A DNA stretch of 64,000 nt from AC-32 sp963719275 (GTDB lineage: Bacteria > Actinomycetota > Thermoleophilia > Gaiellales > Gaiellaceae): contig CAVRBT010000007.1 in the NCBI GenBank assembly GCA_963719275.1, positions 62,001-126,000 of the forward strand. The letters are read 5' to 3'. The stretch's first letter is position 1. Each line of letters begins with the position of its first letter. The notes under the pieces were generated by a model. The model did not search any database and was not told the DNA's origin. It saw nothing but the letters and a program-made list of their open reading frames with translations. Position numbers and translations under genes: made by a program. Shown here piece by piece: positions 53,150 through 61,986 of the stretch.

Positions 53150-54331
53150 TCAACCCGAGATCAGGTTCTGCCACTGCTCGAGGTACTTCTGGTTGTTGAG
53201 CGCCTTGCTATCGAAGATCTTGACGCTGCTGAGCATCTTTGCGGTCGGGAAGATGAGCGGGTTCTTTGCGACGGCGGGGTCGAACTTCTTCGCCGCCTCG
53301 CCGGCGCCCTTGACCGGCGGGATGTAGTAGATGCCAGTGATGTTGCGCTTCGGGTCGCCGGCCTCCATCAGGCCCTGCACGCTCGGGTCGTACACGTAGT
53401 TCATGTAGACCGACGCCGTGTACACGTTGCCGCCCGTCGGAATCAGCATGTTGTCGGTCCAGAGCGCGCCGCCGGCCTCGGGCACGTTCCAGTGGATGTG
53501 ATTGTTCCCGAGCTGCGCGATGTCGCCGGACCAGGACATCGCGGCGGAGAGGTCGCCCCTCGCCAGAATCGGTGCGTAGTCGTTCCCGGTGAACTGCCGG
53601 ATCTGCTTGTTGTCGACGGCCTTCTTGATCCGGCTGAAGGCCGCGTTCCACGACTTGTCGGTCACCTTCGTGGGGTCGTCGCCGTTCGCGAGCATCACGA
53701 TCGTCATGGCGTCGCCCATCGAGTTCAGGGCGGTGATCTTGCCCTTCAGCTTCGGGTTCTCGAGCAGGTCGTCCACCGAGAGCACCGGGTCGGTCAGCGT
53801 GTCGTTGTAGGCGATGCCGGTCATGCCCGACTGCCATGGCAAGGTGTAGTCGCGGTCCGGGTCGAAGTTCGGGTGCTTCTGCACGTCGACGAGGTTCTTC
53901 ATGTTGGGGATCGCCGACTTGTCGAGCTTCTCGGCCCAGCCCTTCCTGAGCATCAGCCCGAGATAGCGGTCGTTGTCGGTCAGGACGACGATGTCGCGGT
54001 TGATCGACTGGCCGCGCGAGAGCGGGCCCTGGATCTTCCCGAAGAACGAGGCGTTGTCGTTGATGTCCTCGACGTAGTCGACGTGCACGCCGGTCTTCTT
54101 CTGGAACGCGTCGAGCGACGGGAACGCCTTCGTCTTCTTGTTGACGTCGATGTAGAGCGTCCAGTTCGAGAAGTTGAGCGTCTTCGCGAGCTGCTGCTCG
54201 ACGCTCGTCGTCCCGCTGCTCGCCTTCGACCCGCTGCTGCCACAGGCGGCGAGGACTCCGGGAAACGTGATCGCGGCCCCTCCCATGGCTGCCCGCTCGA
54301 GCAGCTGCCGCCTCGTGAGCTGGTCGGTCAT
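53150..54331 (-). CDS. potD: Polyamine-binding periplasmic lipoprotein (PotD-like), first system
   Basis: 393 residues from the ATG at 54331, behind GGAGGG. A twin-arginine signal (TRRQLLERAAMGG) is followed by a lipobox (GVLAACGSSG), so it should be exported folded and lipid-anchored. The mature protein has the PotD/PotF order: TLNFSNWTLYIDVNKKTKAF, IVVLTDNDRYLGLMLRKGW, LPWQSGMTGIAYNDTL and SWSGDIAQLGNNHI. It delivers spermidine or putrescine to PotBC. The start overlaps the potA stop. Confidence 0.9.
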   Translation of the reverse strand: MTDQLTRRQLLERAAMGGAAITFPGVLAACGSSGSKASSGTTSVEQQLAKTLNFSNWTLYIDVNKKTKAFPSLDAFQKKTGVHVDYVEDINDNASFFGKIQGPLSRGQSINRDIVVLTDNDRYLGLMLRKGWAEKLDKSAIPNMKNLVDVQKHPNFDPDRDYTLPWQSGMTGIAYNDTLTDPVLSVDDLLENPKLKGKITALNSMGDAMTIVMLANGDDPTKVTDKSWNAAFSRIKKAVDNKQIRQFTGNDYAPILARGDLSAAMSWSGDIAQLGNNHIHWNVPEAGGALWTDNMLIPTGGNVYTASVYMNYVYDPSVQGLMEAGDPKRNITGIYYIPPVKGAGEAAKKFDPAVAKNPLIFPTAKMLSSVKIFDSKALNNQKYLEQWQNLISG

Positions 54332-55428
54332 TCGGCTCCCTCCGTTGAGTCGACGACAAACGTGGAGTCGGGGCTCCACGAGATCTCGGTCGGCGCCTGG
54401 TCGCGGGCGCCGGGCTCGCTGTTCTGGACGTACACGCTGACGTTGCCGGCCCTCGTCTCGAGGACGTACTGCGTCGCCACGCCGACGTACGCGGTTTCGA
54501 GCAGCCGGCCGGTCAGCCGGTTCTCCTCGACGTGGCCGACGCGGATCTTCTCCGGCCGGACGCCGACGCCGACCTTTCCCGTGCGGCCGTTCAGCGCCTC
54601 GCGCGGCACGCGCACCTCGGTGCCCTCGTCGAGACGAACGGTCCCGGGGCCGGTGACGGTCCCGGAGAGCAGGTTCGAGATGCCGAGGAAGCTGGCCACG
54701 AACGCCGTCTGCGGCCGCTCGTAGAGGTCGGCCGGCGCCCCGAGCTGCTCGATCTTGCCGGCGCTCATGATGGCGATCCCGTCCGCCATCGTCATCGCCT
54801 CATCCTGGTCGTGCGTGACGTGGACGAAGGTGATGCCGACGTCGTGCTGGATCGCCTTCAGCTCGAGCTGCATCTGCTTGCGCAGCTTCAGGTCGAGCGC
54901 GCCGAGCGGCTCGTCGAGCAGGAGCACCCGCGGCTTGTTCACGAGCGCGCGAGCGAGCGCGACGCGCTGCTGCTGGCCGCCCGAGAGCTGTCGCGGCTTG
55001 CGCTTCTCGAACCCCGAGAGGCCGACGAGCTCGAGGATGGAGAGCACCCGGCCGCGCACGTCGCTCTTGCCGACGCGCTTGCGCCTGAGGCCGAAGGCAA
55101 CGTTCTCGAAGATGCTCAGGTGCGGGAAGAGCGCGTAGGACTGGAACACCGTGTTGACGTCGCGTTTGTACGGCGGCTTCCCGCTGACCGGCTCGTCGCC
55201 GAGGTAGATCGTCCCGGCCGTCGGCTCTTCGAAGCCGCCGATCATGCGCAGCGTCGTCGTCTTGCCGCAGCCCGAGGGGCCGAGCAGGGCGAAGAAGCTG
55301 CCGCGCTCGATCTCGAGCGAGAGGTCGTCGACGGCGACGACGTCGTCGAAGCGCTTCGTGACGTTCTCGAGGCGGACGTCGGCGACCGCGGGCGCGGTCG
55401 GGGCCTCCGGTTTCTCGGTCACGGCCAT
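54328..55428 (-). CDS. potA: Polyamine ABC transporter ATPase (PotA-like), first system
   Basis: 366 residues from ATG 55428. Walker A is GPSGCGKTTTLRM, the signature LSGGQQQRVALARAL and Walker B RVLLLDEPLGALD. The C-terminal third (about 270-366) is a TOBE domain (VGVGVRPEKIRVG), as in spermidine/putrescine importers. The ATG overlaps the stop of the Lrp-type regulator by one base (TGATG-type), so regulator and transporter share a transcript. Confidence 0.92.
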   Translation of the reverse strand: MAVTEKPEAPTAPAVADVRLENVTKRFDDVVAVDDLSLEIERGSFFALLGPSGCGKTTTLRMIGGFEEPTAGTIYLGDEPVSGKPPYKRDVNTVFQSYALFPHLSIFENVAFGLRRKRVGKSDVRGRVLSILELVGLSGFEKRKPRQLSGGQQQRVALARALVNKPRVLLLDEPLGALDLKLRKQMQLELKAIQHDVGITFVHVTHDQDEAMTMADGIAIMSAGKIEQLGAPADLYERPQTAFVASFLGISNLLSGTVTGPGTVRLDEGTEVRVPREALNGRTGKVGVGVRPEKIRVGHVEENRLTGRLLETAYVGVATQYVLETRAGNVSVYVQNSEPGARDQAPTEISWSPDSTFVVDSTEGAE

Positions 55429-55952
55429 CAGCGCGCCTCCGCGCGGTCGCCGTTCTGTACGTGCGCGCCCCAGTCGTAGAGCTGCTTCCGAAGCTCGAGG
55501 TAGAGGAAGCTCTCGGTGGAGGCGACGCTGTCCAGGCCTCGGATCCGGTTGGTCAGGTCGAGCAGCTGCCGCCGGTCGGCGCAGATCAACTCGACCAGCA
55601 CATCGAACTGGCCGGCGGTAATGACGACATAGTCGGCCTCGTCCCACTGCGCGATCGCCTCGGCCACCGGCTCAGGGGAACCGCTCGTGCGGATCCCGAC
55701 CATCGCCTGCGCGTCGAACCCGAGCCCGAGCGGGTTGGTCACGCCGGTGACCTGGAGGATGTTGTCCTCGCAGAGGCGCTGGTAGCGCGCCCGGATCGTC
55801 GCCTCGGAAACGCCGACCTCCGCCGCGATGCGCCTGAACGGCTCACGCCCGTTCTTCTGCAGCGCCTCGATCAGCCGCTGATCGATGCGATCGAGGTGTG
55901 GAGCGGCGCTGACCGCGCCCCGCTGCCGCTCGCGTAGCTCGGGTCTGCGCAA
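55428..55952 (-). CDS. Lrp/AsnC-type transcription regulator of the polyamine run
   Basis: 174 residues as read; the first ~20 may not be translated. The helix-turn-helix is DQRLIEALQKNGREPFRRIA and VGVSEATIRARYQRL. The RAM ligand-sensing domain follows (GFDAQAMVGIRTSGSPEPVA, VLVELICADRRQLLDLTNRI). It heads the seven-gene run ending in the amine oxidase. By position, it probably senses a polyamine or a derived amino acid and controls that run. Confidence 0.87.
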   Translation of the reverse strand: MRRPELRERQRGAVSAAPHLDRIDQRLIEALQKNGREPFRRIAAEVGVSEATIRARYQRLCEDNILQVTGVTNPLGLGFDAQAMVGIRTSGSPEPVAEAIAQWDEADYVVITAGQFDVLVELICADRRQLLDLTNRIRGLDSVASTESFLYLELRKQLYDWGAHVQNGDRAEAR

Positions 55953-56027
55953 TGCGAGGCTTTCCTACCACCACGCCTCGCATCGCGCAACCGAGAAGCG
56001 TCTCGCGTTGCCGATACCCACCTTCGG

Positions 56028-56176
56028 TGTCAGGTCTTGCGTTGCCACATTCCTGCGCCAAAGGTGCAACAACTTTCGCACAGCCGAAGCGATGGGGACA
56101 CATCGGCACAGCATCGACGCACGGCCCTATGCGGACTCATGAGCACGGTGTGTCACTGCAAGACCTGACCCCGGGG
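56028..56176 (-). mobile_element. Short non-autonomous RAYT-related element
   Basis: GTGTCAGGTCTTGC at the left end and TGCAAGACCTGACCCCGGGG (56157-56176) at the right end face each other as inverted repeats, 149 bases overall. The right repeat is identical over 20 bases to the right end of the RAYT unit at 47524-48528; the left is shorter and imperfect. No coding frame lies inside. It fits a REP/MITE-like derivative mobilised by the nearby transposase. It sits between the Lrp gene and the aldehyde dehydrogenase gene. Confidence 0.7.
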
Positions 56177-56190
56177 CGGGGCGTCACGGC

Positions 56191-56215
56191 GCGAGTCGGG
56201 CTTTGCCCGGCTCGC
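56191..56215 (-). terminator. Hairpin with GGGCTTTGCCC core
   Basis: An 11-bp stem with one G-T pair (56191-56201 with 56205-56215) closes a TTT loop. It resembles the potD-potB hairpin in stem core and loop. It may be a second terminator for the aldehyde dehydrogenase gene. Confidence 0.45.
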
Positions 56216-56310
56216 TCATCGCGGCAGAAGGCGAGGCCGGTTGCACCCCGCATTCAGTGACCGGTCACTTCAAGAGTTGGCACTCGCAGGCGGTGGCGAG
56301 GAAGGGGCTC

Positions 56311-56335
56311 GTGGGAGAACCAGGGGTTCCCCCAC
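56311..56335 (-). terminator. Terminator after the aldehyde dehydrogenase gene
   Basis: GTGGGAGAACC (56311-56321) pairs with 56325-56335 with one mismatch, around a 3-nt loop, 18 bases beyond the stop codon on the reverse strand. Confidence 0.55.
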
Positions 56336-56353
56336 GTTCGTTCCCCCGTGCTC

Positions 56354-57790
56354 CTAATCGATCTTCGCCATGACGTGCTTGATCTGCGTGTAGTCCTCGA
56401 GGGAGTACGCGCTCAGGTCCTTGCCGTAGCCGGACTGCTTGTAGCCGCCGTGCGGCATCTCCGAGACCAGCGGGATGTGGTCGTTGATCCAGACCGTCCC
56501 GAACTGGAGCTTGCGCGCCGCGTTCAGCGCGCGGCCGACGTCCCGCGTCCAGACCGAGGCGGCGAGGCCGTAGTCGACGTCGTTCGCCCACGCGATCGCC
56601 TCGTCGTCGTCGGCGAACCGCTGCACGGTCACAACCGGCCCGAAGACCTCACGCTGGACGATCTCGTCCTCCTGTCCGACCTCGGCGACCACCGTCGGCT
56701 TGACGAAGAAGCCGCGGTCGCCGTTCGTGCCGCCGCCGGTGAGCACCTTCGCGCCCTTCGCGCGGTCGAGGAAGCCGAGCACGCGCTCTTGCTGGTCCTT
56801 CGAGATCACCGGCCCCATCTCGATCTCGTCGCCCTCCGCCGGGTCGCCGACGTGCAGCGACTCGACCGCGGGGACGAGCTCGTCGAGGAGCTTGTCGTAG
56901 ATCTTCGGCCCGGCGACCACGCGCGAGGCTGCGGTGCAGTCTTGGCCGGAGTTCCAGTAGCCGGCGATCTTGATCCCCTCGGCCACGGCAGCCGGGTCGG
57001 CGTCGTCGAAGACGATCACCGGGGCCTTGCCGCCCAGCTCGAGGTGGACCCGCTTCAGCGTCTCCGCGGCGGTGCGCGCGATCTCCTTGCCGGTCGCGAC
57101 GTCGCCGGTGAGCGAGACCATGCGCACATCCGGGTGCTTCACGATCCCCTCGCCGACGGGGACACCGTCGCCGGTGATCACGTTCAGCACGCCGGGCGGG
57201 AGGATCTCCCCCGCGAGCTCGGCGAAGCGCAGCGTCGTCAGCGGCGTCTGCTCCGACGGCTTGACGATCTGCACATTGCCGGCGGCCAGGGCGGGGCCGA
57301 TCTTCCAGACCGCCATCATCAGCGGGTAGTTCCAGGGCGCGATCCCGCCGACGATCCCGACCGGCTCGCGCCGGACCATCGACGTGTAGCCCCTCATGTA
57401 CTCGCCCGCCGCCTTGCCCTCGAGCACCCGTGCCGCGCCGGCGAAGAAGCGCAGATTGTCTGCCGACACCGGCATCTCGTCGCGCGCGTAGCCGAGCGGC
57501 TTGCCGACGTTCTGCGACTCGAGCTCGGCGAGCTCCTCGGTGTTGTCGTCGATCGCGGCGGCGAGCTTCAGCAGCGCCTCGGAGCGCTCCTGCGGGGTCG
57601 TCTCCAGCCACTCGGGCAGCGCCTTCTTGGCCGCCTCTACTGCGCGGTCGACGTCGGCCTGCGTCCCGCTCGGGACCTCGGCGATCGCCTCGCCGGTCGC
57701 GGGATTCAGCACCTCCATCGTGCCACCATCGACCGCGTCCACCCACTCGCCGCCGACGAAGTTCTTGTGCTGCGAAACGGTCACGCTCAT
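56354..57790 (-). CDS. Aldehyde dehydrogenase (gamma-aminobutyraldehyde type)
   Basis: 478 residues from ATG 57790. The general base Glu251 is in VHLELGGKAPVIVF and the nucleophile Cys285 in NSGQDCTAASRV, with the NAD site PWNYPLMMAVWKIGPALAAG. The motif NSGQDC and the C-terminal HGGYKQSGYGKDLSAYSLED favour the PatD/PuuC/betaine aldehyde group. In this setting it should oxidise 4-aminobutanal, made by putrescine transamination, to GABA. It lies between the two polyamine transporters. Confidence 0.9.
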   Translation of the reverse strand: MSVTVSQHKNFVGGEWVDAVDGGTMEVLNPATGEAIAEVPSGTQADVDRAVEAAKKALPEWLETTPQERSEALLKLAAAIDDNTEELAELESQNVGKPLGYARDEMPVSADNLRFFAGAARVLEGKAAGEYMRGYTSMVRREPVGIVGGIAPWNYPLMMAVWKIGPALAAGNVQIVKPSEQTPLTTLRFAELAGEILPPGVLNVITGDGVPVGEGIVKHPDVRMVSLTGDVATGKEIARTAAETLKRVHLELGGKAPVIVFDDADPAAVAEGIKIAGYWNSGQDCTAASRVVAGPKIYDKLLDELVPAVESLHVGDPAEGDEIEMGPVISKDQQERVLGFLDRAKGAKVLTGGGTNGDRGFFVKPTVVAEVGQEDEIVQREVFGPVVTVQRFADDDEAIAWANDVDYGLAASVWTRDVGRALNAARKLQFGTVWINDHIPLVSEMPHGGYKQSGYGKDLSAYSLEDYTQIKHVMAKID

Positions 57791-57825
57791 CCCAAAGCCT
57801 CCCGGTCGAATCCGGGGTCAGCCTA

Positions 57826-58623
57826 CTACTCGCGGCGCAGGAGGCCGGACTCCTGGGTCAGGCGCTGCGAGATCACGACCGGGATGATCGTCAGGACGAC
57901 GACGACGAAGACGACGGCGTTCACCTCGGGAAGCTGCTGGCCGAGGCGGATCTTCCCGAGGATCCAGATGGGCAGCGTGTTCTGCGCCCCCGCTGTGAAG
58001 AGCGTCACGATCACCTCGTCGAACGAGAGTGCGAACGCCAGCAGCGCCCCGGAGATGAGTGCGGTCGAGAGCACCGGGAAGGTGACGAAGCGGAAGGTCT
58101 GCCAGCCGTCGGCGCCGAGGTCCATCGACGCCTCGACGAGCGACGGCGACGTGCGACGCAGGCGCGCGAGCACGTTGTTGTAGACGATCACGACGCAGAA
58201 GGTCGCGTGACCCACGACGATCGTCCAGAGCGAGAAGTTCACGCCGCCGAAGGTGAAGAAGGACGAGAGCGCGATTCCCGTGATCACACCGGGCAGCGCG
58301 ATCGGGAGCACGAGCAGGAACGAGAAGAACTCGCGCCCGAAGAACTGGAAGCGCGAGATCGCGACCGCCGCCATCGTGCCGAGCACGAGCGCGATCGCCG
58401 TCGCCGCGAACGCGGCCTTCAGCGAGAGCAGCAGCGCATCGCGCGCTTCGGCGTCGTTCCAGGCGACCCGGAACCAACGCAGCGTGACCCCGGGGATCGG
58501 CCAGCTTTGGATGTTCGACGTGTTGAAGGCGTAGACGAGGATGATCCCGAGCGGGAGCCAGAGGAAGAGCACCACGCCGACCGCCCACAGCGTCAACCCC
58601 GCTCGTCCCAGCCGCCCTTCCAT
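57826..58623 (-). CDS. Polyamine ABC transporter permease (PotC-like), second system
   Basis: 265 residues from ATG 58623. The first helix is LTLWAVGVVLFLWLPLGIIL and YAFNTSNIQSWPIPG follows, as in PotC. The EAA loop is LVEASMDLGADGWQTFRFVT. It is separated from the PotB gene by 166 bases rather than overlapping it. Its stop lies 35 bases before the aldehyde dehydrogenase start, so read-through into that gene is likely. Confidence 0.88.
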   Translation of the reverse strand: MEGRLGRAGLTLWAVGVVLFLWLPLGIILVYAFNTSNIQSWPIPGVTLRWFRVAWNDAEARDALLLSLKAAFAATAIALVLGTMAAVAISRFQFFGREFFSFLLVLPIALPGVITGIALSSFFTFGGVNFSLWTIVVGHATFCVVIVYNNVLARLRRTSPSLVEASMDLGADGWQTFRFVTFPVLSTALISGALLAFALSFDEVIVTLFTAGAQNTLPIWILGKIRLGQQLPEVNAVVFVVVVLTIIPVVISQRLTQESGLLRRE

Positions 58624-58789
58624 CAGAGCTCCCCTCTCGTGGGCATCGTGCTCGCCAGCCGCGAAACGCCCGTCTCGCAAGGACGCAGGGAGCGTTCGCA
58701 ACCGGAGGCTACGGGTGCGACTGAGGACGCCGCGAGACGGAGCGTTGCAGCGCCCTGGCGAATGCGAGGCACGCGGGAGGGGAGCGCCA
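58624..58789 (-). other. Spacer between second-system potB and potC with inverted repeat
   Basis: 166 bases without a gene inside an otherwise tight operon. CCGTCTCGC (about 58670) and GCGAGACGG (about 58733) can pair around a 54-base loop, and GGAGCGTT occurs twice as a direct repeat. It may be an RNA processing or attenuation element, or an old insertion scar. Confidence 0.4.
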
Positions 58790-59701
58790 TCACAGCGCCT
58801 CGAAGGCGCCGGCCCGGCGCGCCAGGAGGAGGTAGATGCCCATTACCGCCAGCGGCACCATCGCGTACGCAGCGGCGAACGGCAGGTCGTAGCTCAGCCC
58901 GAGCACGTTGCGGTAGATGACGTTGCCGATGAACTGCGTGTTGCCGACCAGTCTCGGAGCGATGTAGTCGCCGAGCGTGAGCGAGAACGTGAAGATCGAC
59001 CCCGCCACGACGCCCGGCAACGCGAGCGGCAGGATCACGCGCCGGAACGTCGTCCAGTTGCGCGCGCCGAGGTCGCGGGAAGCCTCGATCACCGAGTCCG
59101 CGATGCGCTCGAGCGCGGCGTAGACGGGCAGGATCATGAACGGGAGCCAGATGTAGGTGAACACGATCCACACCGCCCAGTTCGTGTACGCGATGTGCTG
59201 GTGCGGGAGGCCAAGTCCGCCAAGCGACCAGTTCAACGCGCCGTCGTTCGAGAGAATCAGCCGCCAGGCGTAGATGCGGGCGAGGTAGCTCGACCAGAGC
59301 GGCAGCAGCACGAGCACGAACAGCACCGTCCGCAGCCGCGGACTGGCCAGCCGCGCCATGAAGTAGGCGAACGGGAACGCCAGGAGGATGTCGGTCACCG
59401 TCACAGCGGCCGCCATTCCGATCGTGCGTCCAGCGATGCGCCAGTAGATGTGCTCCTCCCAGAGCGTCTTGAAGTTCTGGAATCCCCAGTCGTGGACGAT
59501 CTCGCCGCTCAGCGGGTCCAGCGTCCAGAACGCCGAGACGAACAGCACCGCGATCGCCGCGATGTAGACGGCGAGGAAGATCCCCGCCGGCGGCCCGAGC
59601 TGGGTCAGGCCCCGGAGCCACGGCCGCCGCCAGAACGCTCCCGAGAGGCGGCGGCGGGCCGCCCGCGTGGAGCGGCCCGCCTGTTCAGCCCGTACCGCCA
59701 A
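58790..59701 (-). CDS. Polyamine ABC transporter permease (PotB-like), second system
   Basis: 303 residues with a basic N-terminal tail and first helix PPAGIFLAVYIAAIAVLFVS. The EAA loop is VIEASRDLGARNWTTFRRVI. It starts six bases after the binding-protein stop. The sequence differs well from the first-system PotB, so this is a separate transporter rather than a recent duplicate. Confidence 0.88.
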   Translation of the reverse strand: MAVRAEQAGRSTRAARRRLSGAFWRRPWLRGLTQLGPPAGIFLAVYIAAIAVLFVSAFWTLDPLSGEIVHDWGFQNFKTLWEEHIYWRIAGRTIGMAAAVTVTDILLAFPFAYFMARLASPRLRTVLFVLVLLPLWSSYLARIYAWRLILSNDGALNWSLGGLGLPHQHIAYTNWAVWIVFTYIWLPFMILPVYAALERIADSVIEASRDLGARNWTTFRRVILPLALPGVVAGSIFTFSLTLGDYIAPRLVGNTQFIGNVIYRNVLGLSYDLPFAAAYAMVPLAVMGIYLLLARRAGAFEAL

Positions 59702-59707
59702 GGGGCG

Positions 59708-60898
59708 TTATCCCGTGATCTCCGTCCAGGCCTTCTGCCACTGGTTGTAGTCGATGCAATCGTTCTTGCCGTTGCCGCAGTCGGCGAGCGGCGTCTTCCA
59801 GAACTTGATGCTGTCGAAGTACGAGGCAGGCGCGTCGGCGTGGTACTGCTTGCACGAGCCGGGGCTGAGCTGGTCCATGATCGCGCACGCCTTCGTGTTC
59901 GCCGGCGTCTCGCCGAAGTAGATCGCCTGCTGCGCCTGCACCTTGGGCGTGGAGACCCACTTCGTCCACAGGTAGGCGCAGTTCGGGTGCTTGGACTTCG
60001 ACGACAGCATCCACGTGTCGGCCCAGCCGGTCGCGCCCTCGTTCGGGATCAGGTCCTTGACCGGGACCTTGTCCGCCTGGAGCGTGTTCGTCTGGTACGG
60101 CCACGAAGCTCCGAGCGTGGCGTCGCCGTTCTTGAACAGGTCGATCTCGTCAGAGGCGAGGCTCCAGTGCTTCTTCAGCAGCGGCCGCTGCTGCTTGAGG
60201 AGGTTCACCGCGGCGTCGAACTGCTTCTGATTCAGCTCGTACGGATCGGTGATCTTCAGATCCGGCTTCGTCTTGGACAGATAGAGCGCCGCGTCGGCGA
60301 TCTGGATCGGGTTGTCCGGAATCGTGATCTGGCCCTTGTACTTCGCGTCGTAGAGCGTGTTCCAGCTCGTCGGGGCCGGCTTCACCTTCTGCGTGTTGTA
60401 GAGCAGCGTGTTCGGGCCCCACTGCAGCGAGATGCCGTAGTGCACGCCGTCGATGGTGTTGTGCGACGGCGACTTGAGGGCGTCGATGAAGTTCGGGAAG
60501 TCCGGGATCAGCTTCGGGTTCATCGCCTGCACGTCGCCGCCCTTGATCAGCCGCACCGACGCGTCGCCCGAGGCCGAGACCATGTCGTACTGGCTCCCGC
60601 CCTGGCGCATCAGGGTCACCATCTCGTCCGACGAGCCGGCGTACTTGCTGGTGACCTTGCAGCCGGTCTGCTTCTCGAACGGCTTGACCCACTCGGGCTG
60701 CGTGTAGCCCTCCCAGGCGACGAGGCTGAGCTTGCCCTCGCCCTTGCCGATCGACGTCGGCAGGGTCGGGCCCTCCGTCGTCGTCTCGGAGGCATTGCTC
60801 CCGCCTCCGCCGCCGCAGCCCGCCGCGAGGAACGCGAGCGCTCCCACGACGAGGGCGGTCGCGCTCCAGCCGAGAGCGCGCCTGTACTGCTTCGTCAT
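59708..60898 (-). CDS. Polyamine-type binding lipoprotein (PotD-like), second system
   Basis: 396 residues from ATG 60898. A Sec signal ends in a lipobox (ALAFLAAGCGGGGG). The binding protein fold reads LSLVAWEGYTQPEWVKPFEK, SGDASVRLIKGGDVQAMNPK and IQIADAALYLSKTKPDL. Four cysteines late in the protein (KACAIM, GSCKQ, LADCGNGKNDCID) may form disulfides. It lacks the twin-arginine signal of the first system's protein. The ligand could be putrescine, spermidine or another amine. Confidence 0.88.
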   Translation of the reverse strand: MTKQYRRALGWSATALVVGALAFLAAGCGGGGGSNASETTTEGPTLPTSIGKGEGKLSLVAWEGYTQPEWVKPFEKQTGCKVTSKYAGSSDEMVTLMRQGGSQYDMVSASGDASVRLIKGGDVQAMNPKLIPDFPNFIDALKSPSHNTIDGVHYGISLQWGPNTLLYNTQKVKPAPTSWNTLYDAKYKGQITIPDNPIQIADAALYLSKTKPDLKITDPYELNQKQFDAAVNLLKQQRPLLKKHWSLASDEIDLFKNGDATLGASWPYQTNTLQADKVPVKDLIPNEGATGWADTWMLSSKSKHPNCAYLWTKWVSTPKVQAQQAIYFGETPANTKACAIMDQLSPGSCKQYHADAPASYFDSIKFWKTPLADCGNGKNDCIDYNQWQKAWTEITG

Positions 60899-61974
60899 GT
60901 CTCTCCTTCCGTGTCCCCCGGGTTGTCGATCTCGAGCTGGTGCTCTGGGCGCCACTCGAGCAGCACCGCGCGGCCGCCCGTGTCGAGTGCCTCGGCCGAC
61001 GAGGTCTCGAGGTTCTGCTGGACGACCTGGAGCTCGCCGCCGCGGTCGAGCTCGACCACGAAGCGGGTCACCATGCCGGCGTACACGACGTCGCGGATCC
61101 GGCCGGTCTCGGCGTGCATTCCGCCGCTCGGAGCGGACCCGGCGTCTCTCATGTGGATCTTCTCGGGCCGCACCGCGTAGTGCTTGCCGTCGCGCTCGAT
61201 CTCGTTCGACACGCCGACGAACCCTGCGACGAACCCGCTCTGGGGCCGCTCGTAGACCTCCGCCGGCGCGCCGAGTTGCTCGATGCGCCCGTGGTTGAAG
61301 ACGGCCAGGCGGTCGCTCATCGTCAGCGCCTCGTCCTGGTCGTGCGTTACGTAGACAAACGTGATCCCGAGGTCCTGCTGCAGGCTCTTGAGGAAGAGCT
61401 GCATCTCCTGGCGCAGCTTCAGGTCGAGCGCGCCCAGCGGCTCGTCGAGCAGCAGCACTTCGGGCCGGTTCACGAGCGCGCGCGCGAGCGCGACGCGCTG
61501 CCGTTGGCCTCCGGAGAGCTGGACCGGCTTCCGCTTGCCGAGCCCAGGGAGGCGCATTCGCCGCAGCACCTCTTCCACGCGCGAGTCGCGCTCGCGGCGC
61601 TTGACACCCTTCACGCGCAGCCCGTAGGCGACGTTCTGCGCCACCGTCATGTGCGGGAAGAGCGCGTAGTCCTGGAAGACGGTGTTCACGTCGCGCCCGT
61701 ACGGCGGCAGGTTCGAGACGTCGCGGCCGCCGAGCTCGATCCGGCCGGCGTCGGGCCGCTCGAACCCGGCGATCAGTCGCAGCGTCGTCGTCTTCCCCGA
61801 GCCGGACGGGCCGAGCAGCGTGAAGAACTCACCCTCGTGGATCTCGAGGTCGACCCCGTCCACGGCGGCCACGTCGCCGTACGACTTCCGCACTCCTTCG
61901 AGCCGCACCGCAGCGCCCGCGCCCTCGCGCGCACCCTGGTCGGCCCGCAGCTCCGTTTGCGCCTGCAATGACAC
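60895..61974 (-). CDS. Polyamine-type ABC transporter ATPase (PotA-like), second system
   Basis: 359 residues from GTG 61974. Walker A is GPSGSGKTTTLRLIAG, the signature LSGGQRQRVALARAL and Walker B VLLLDEPLGALDLK. A C-terminal TOBE region follows (YAVRPEKIHMRDAG). The stop overlaps the binding-protein start by four bases. It heads the order A-D-B-C, the same as in the first system. Confidence 0.92.
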   Translation of the reverse strand: MSLQAQTELRADQGAREGAGAAVRLEGVRKSYGDVAAVDGVDLEIHEGEFFTLLGPSGSGKTTTLRLIAGFERPDAGRIELGGRDVSNLPPYGRDVNTVFQDYALFPHMTVAQNVAYGLRVKGVKRRERDSRVEEVLRRMRLPGLGKRKPVQLSGGQRQRVALARALVNRPEVLLLDEPLGALDLKLRQEMQLFLKSLQQDLGITFVYVTHDQDEALTMSDRLAVFNHGRIEQLGAPAEVYERPQSGFVAGFVGVSNEIERDGKHYAVRPEKIHMRDAGSAPSGGMHAETGRIRDVVYAGMVTRFVVELDRGGELQVVQQNLETSSAEALDTGGRAVLLEWRPEHQLEIDNPGDTEGET

Positions 61975-61986
61975 CGGCGCCCGCGA

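Noticed and set aside
56348..58183. 611-codon forward frame opposite the aldehyde dehydrogenase
   Set aside because: The reverse strand encodes a complete dehydrogenase with both catalytic residues; the forward product is a skewed shadow.
58541..61180. 879-codon forward frame across the second polyamine transporter
   Set aside because: It crosses several well-defined reverse-strand genes (PotC, PotB, PotD and PotA types) and has no recognisable domain.
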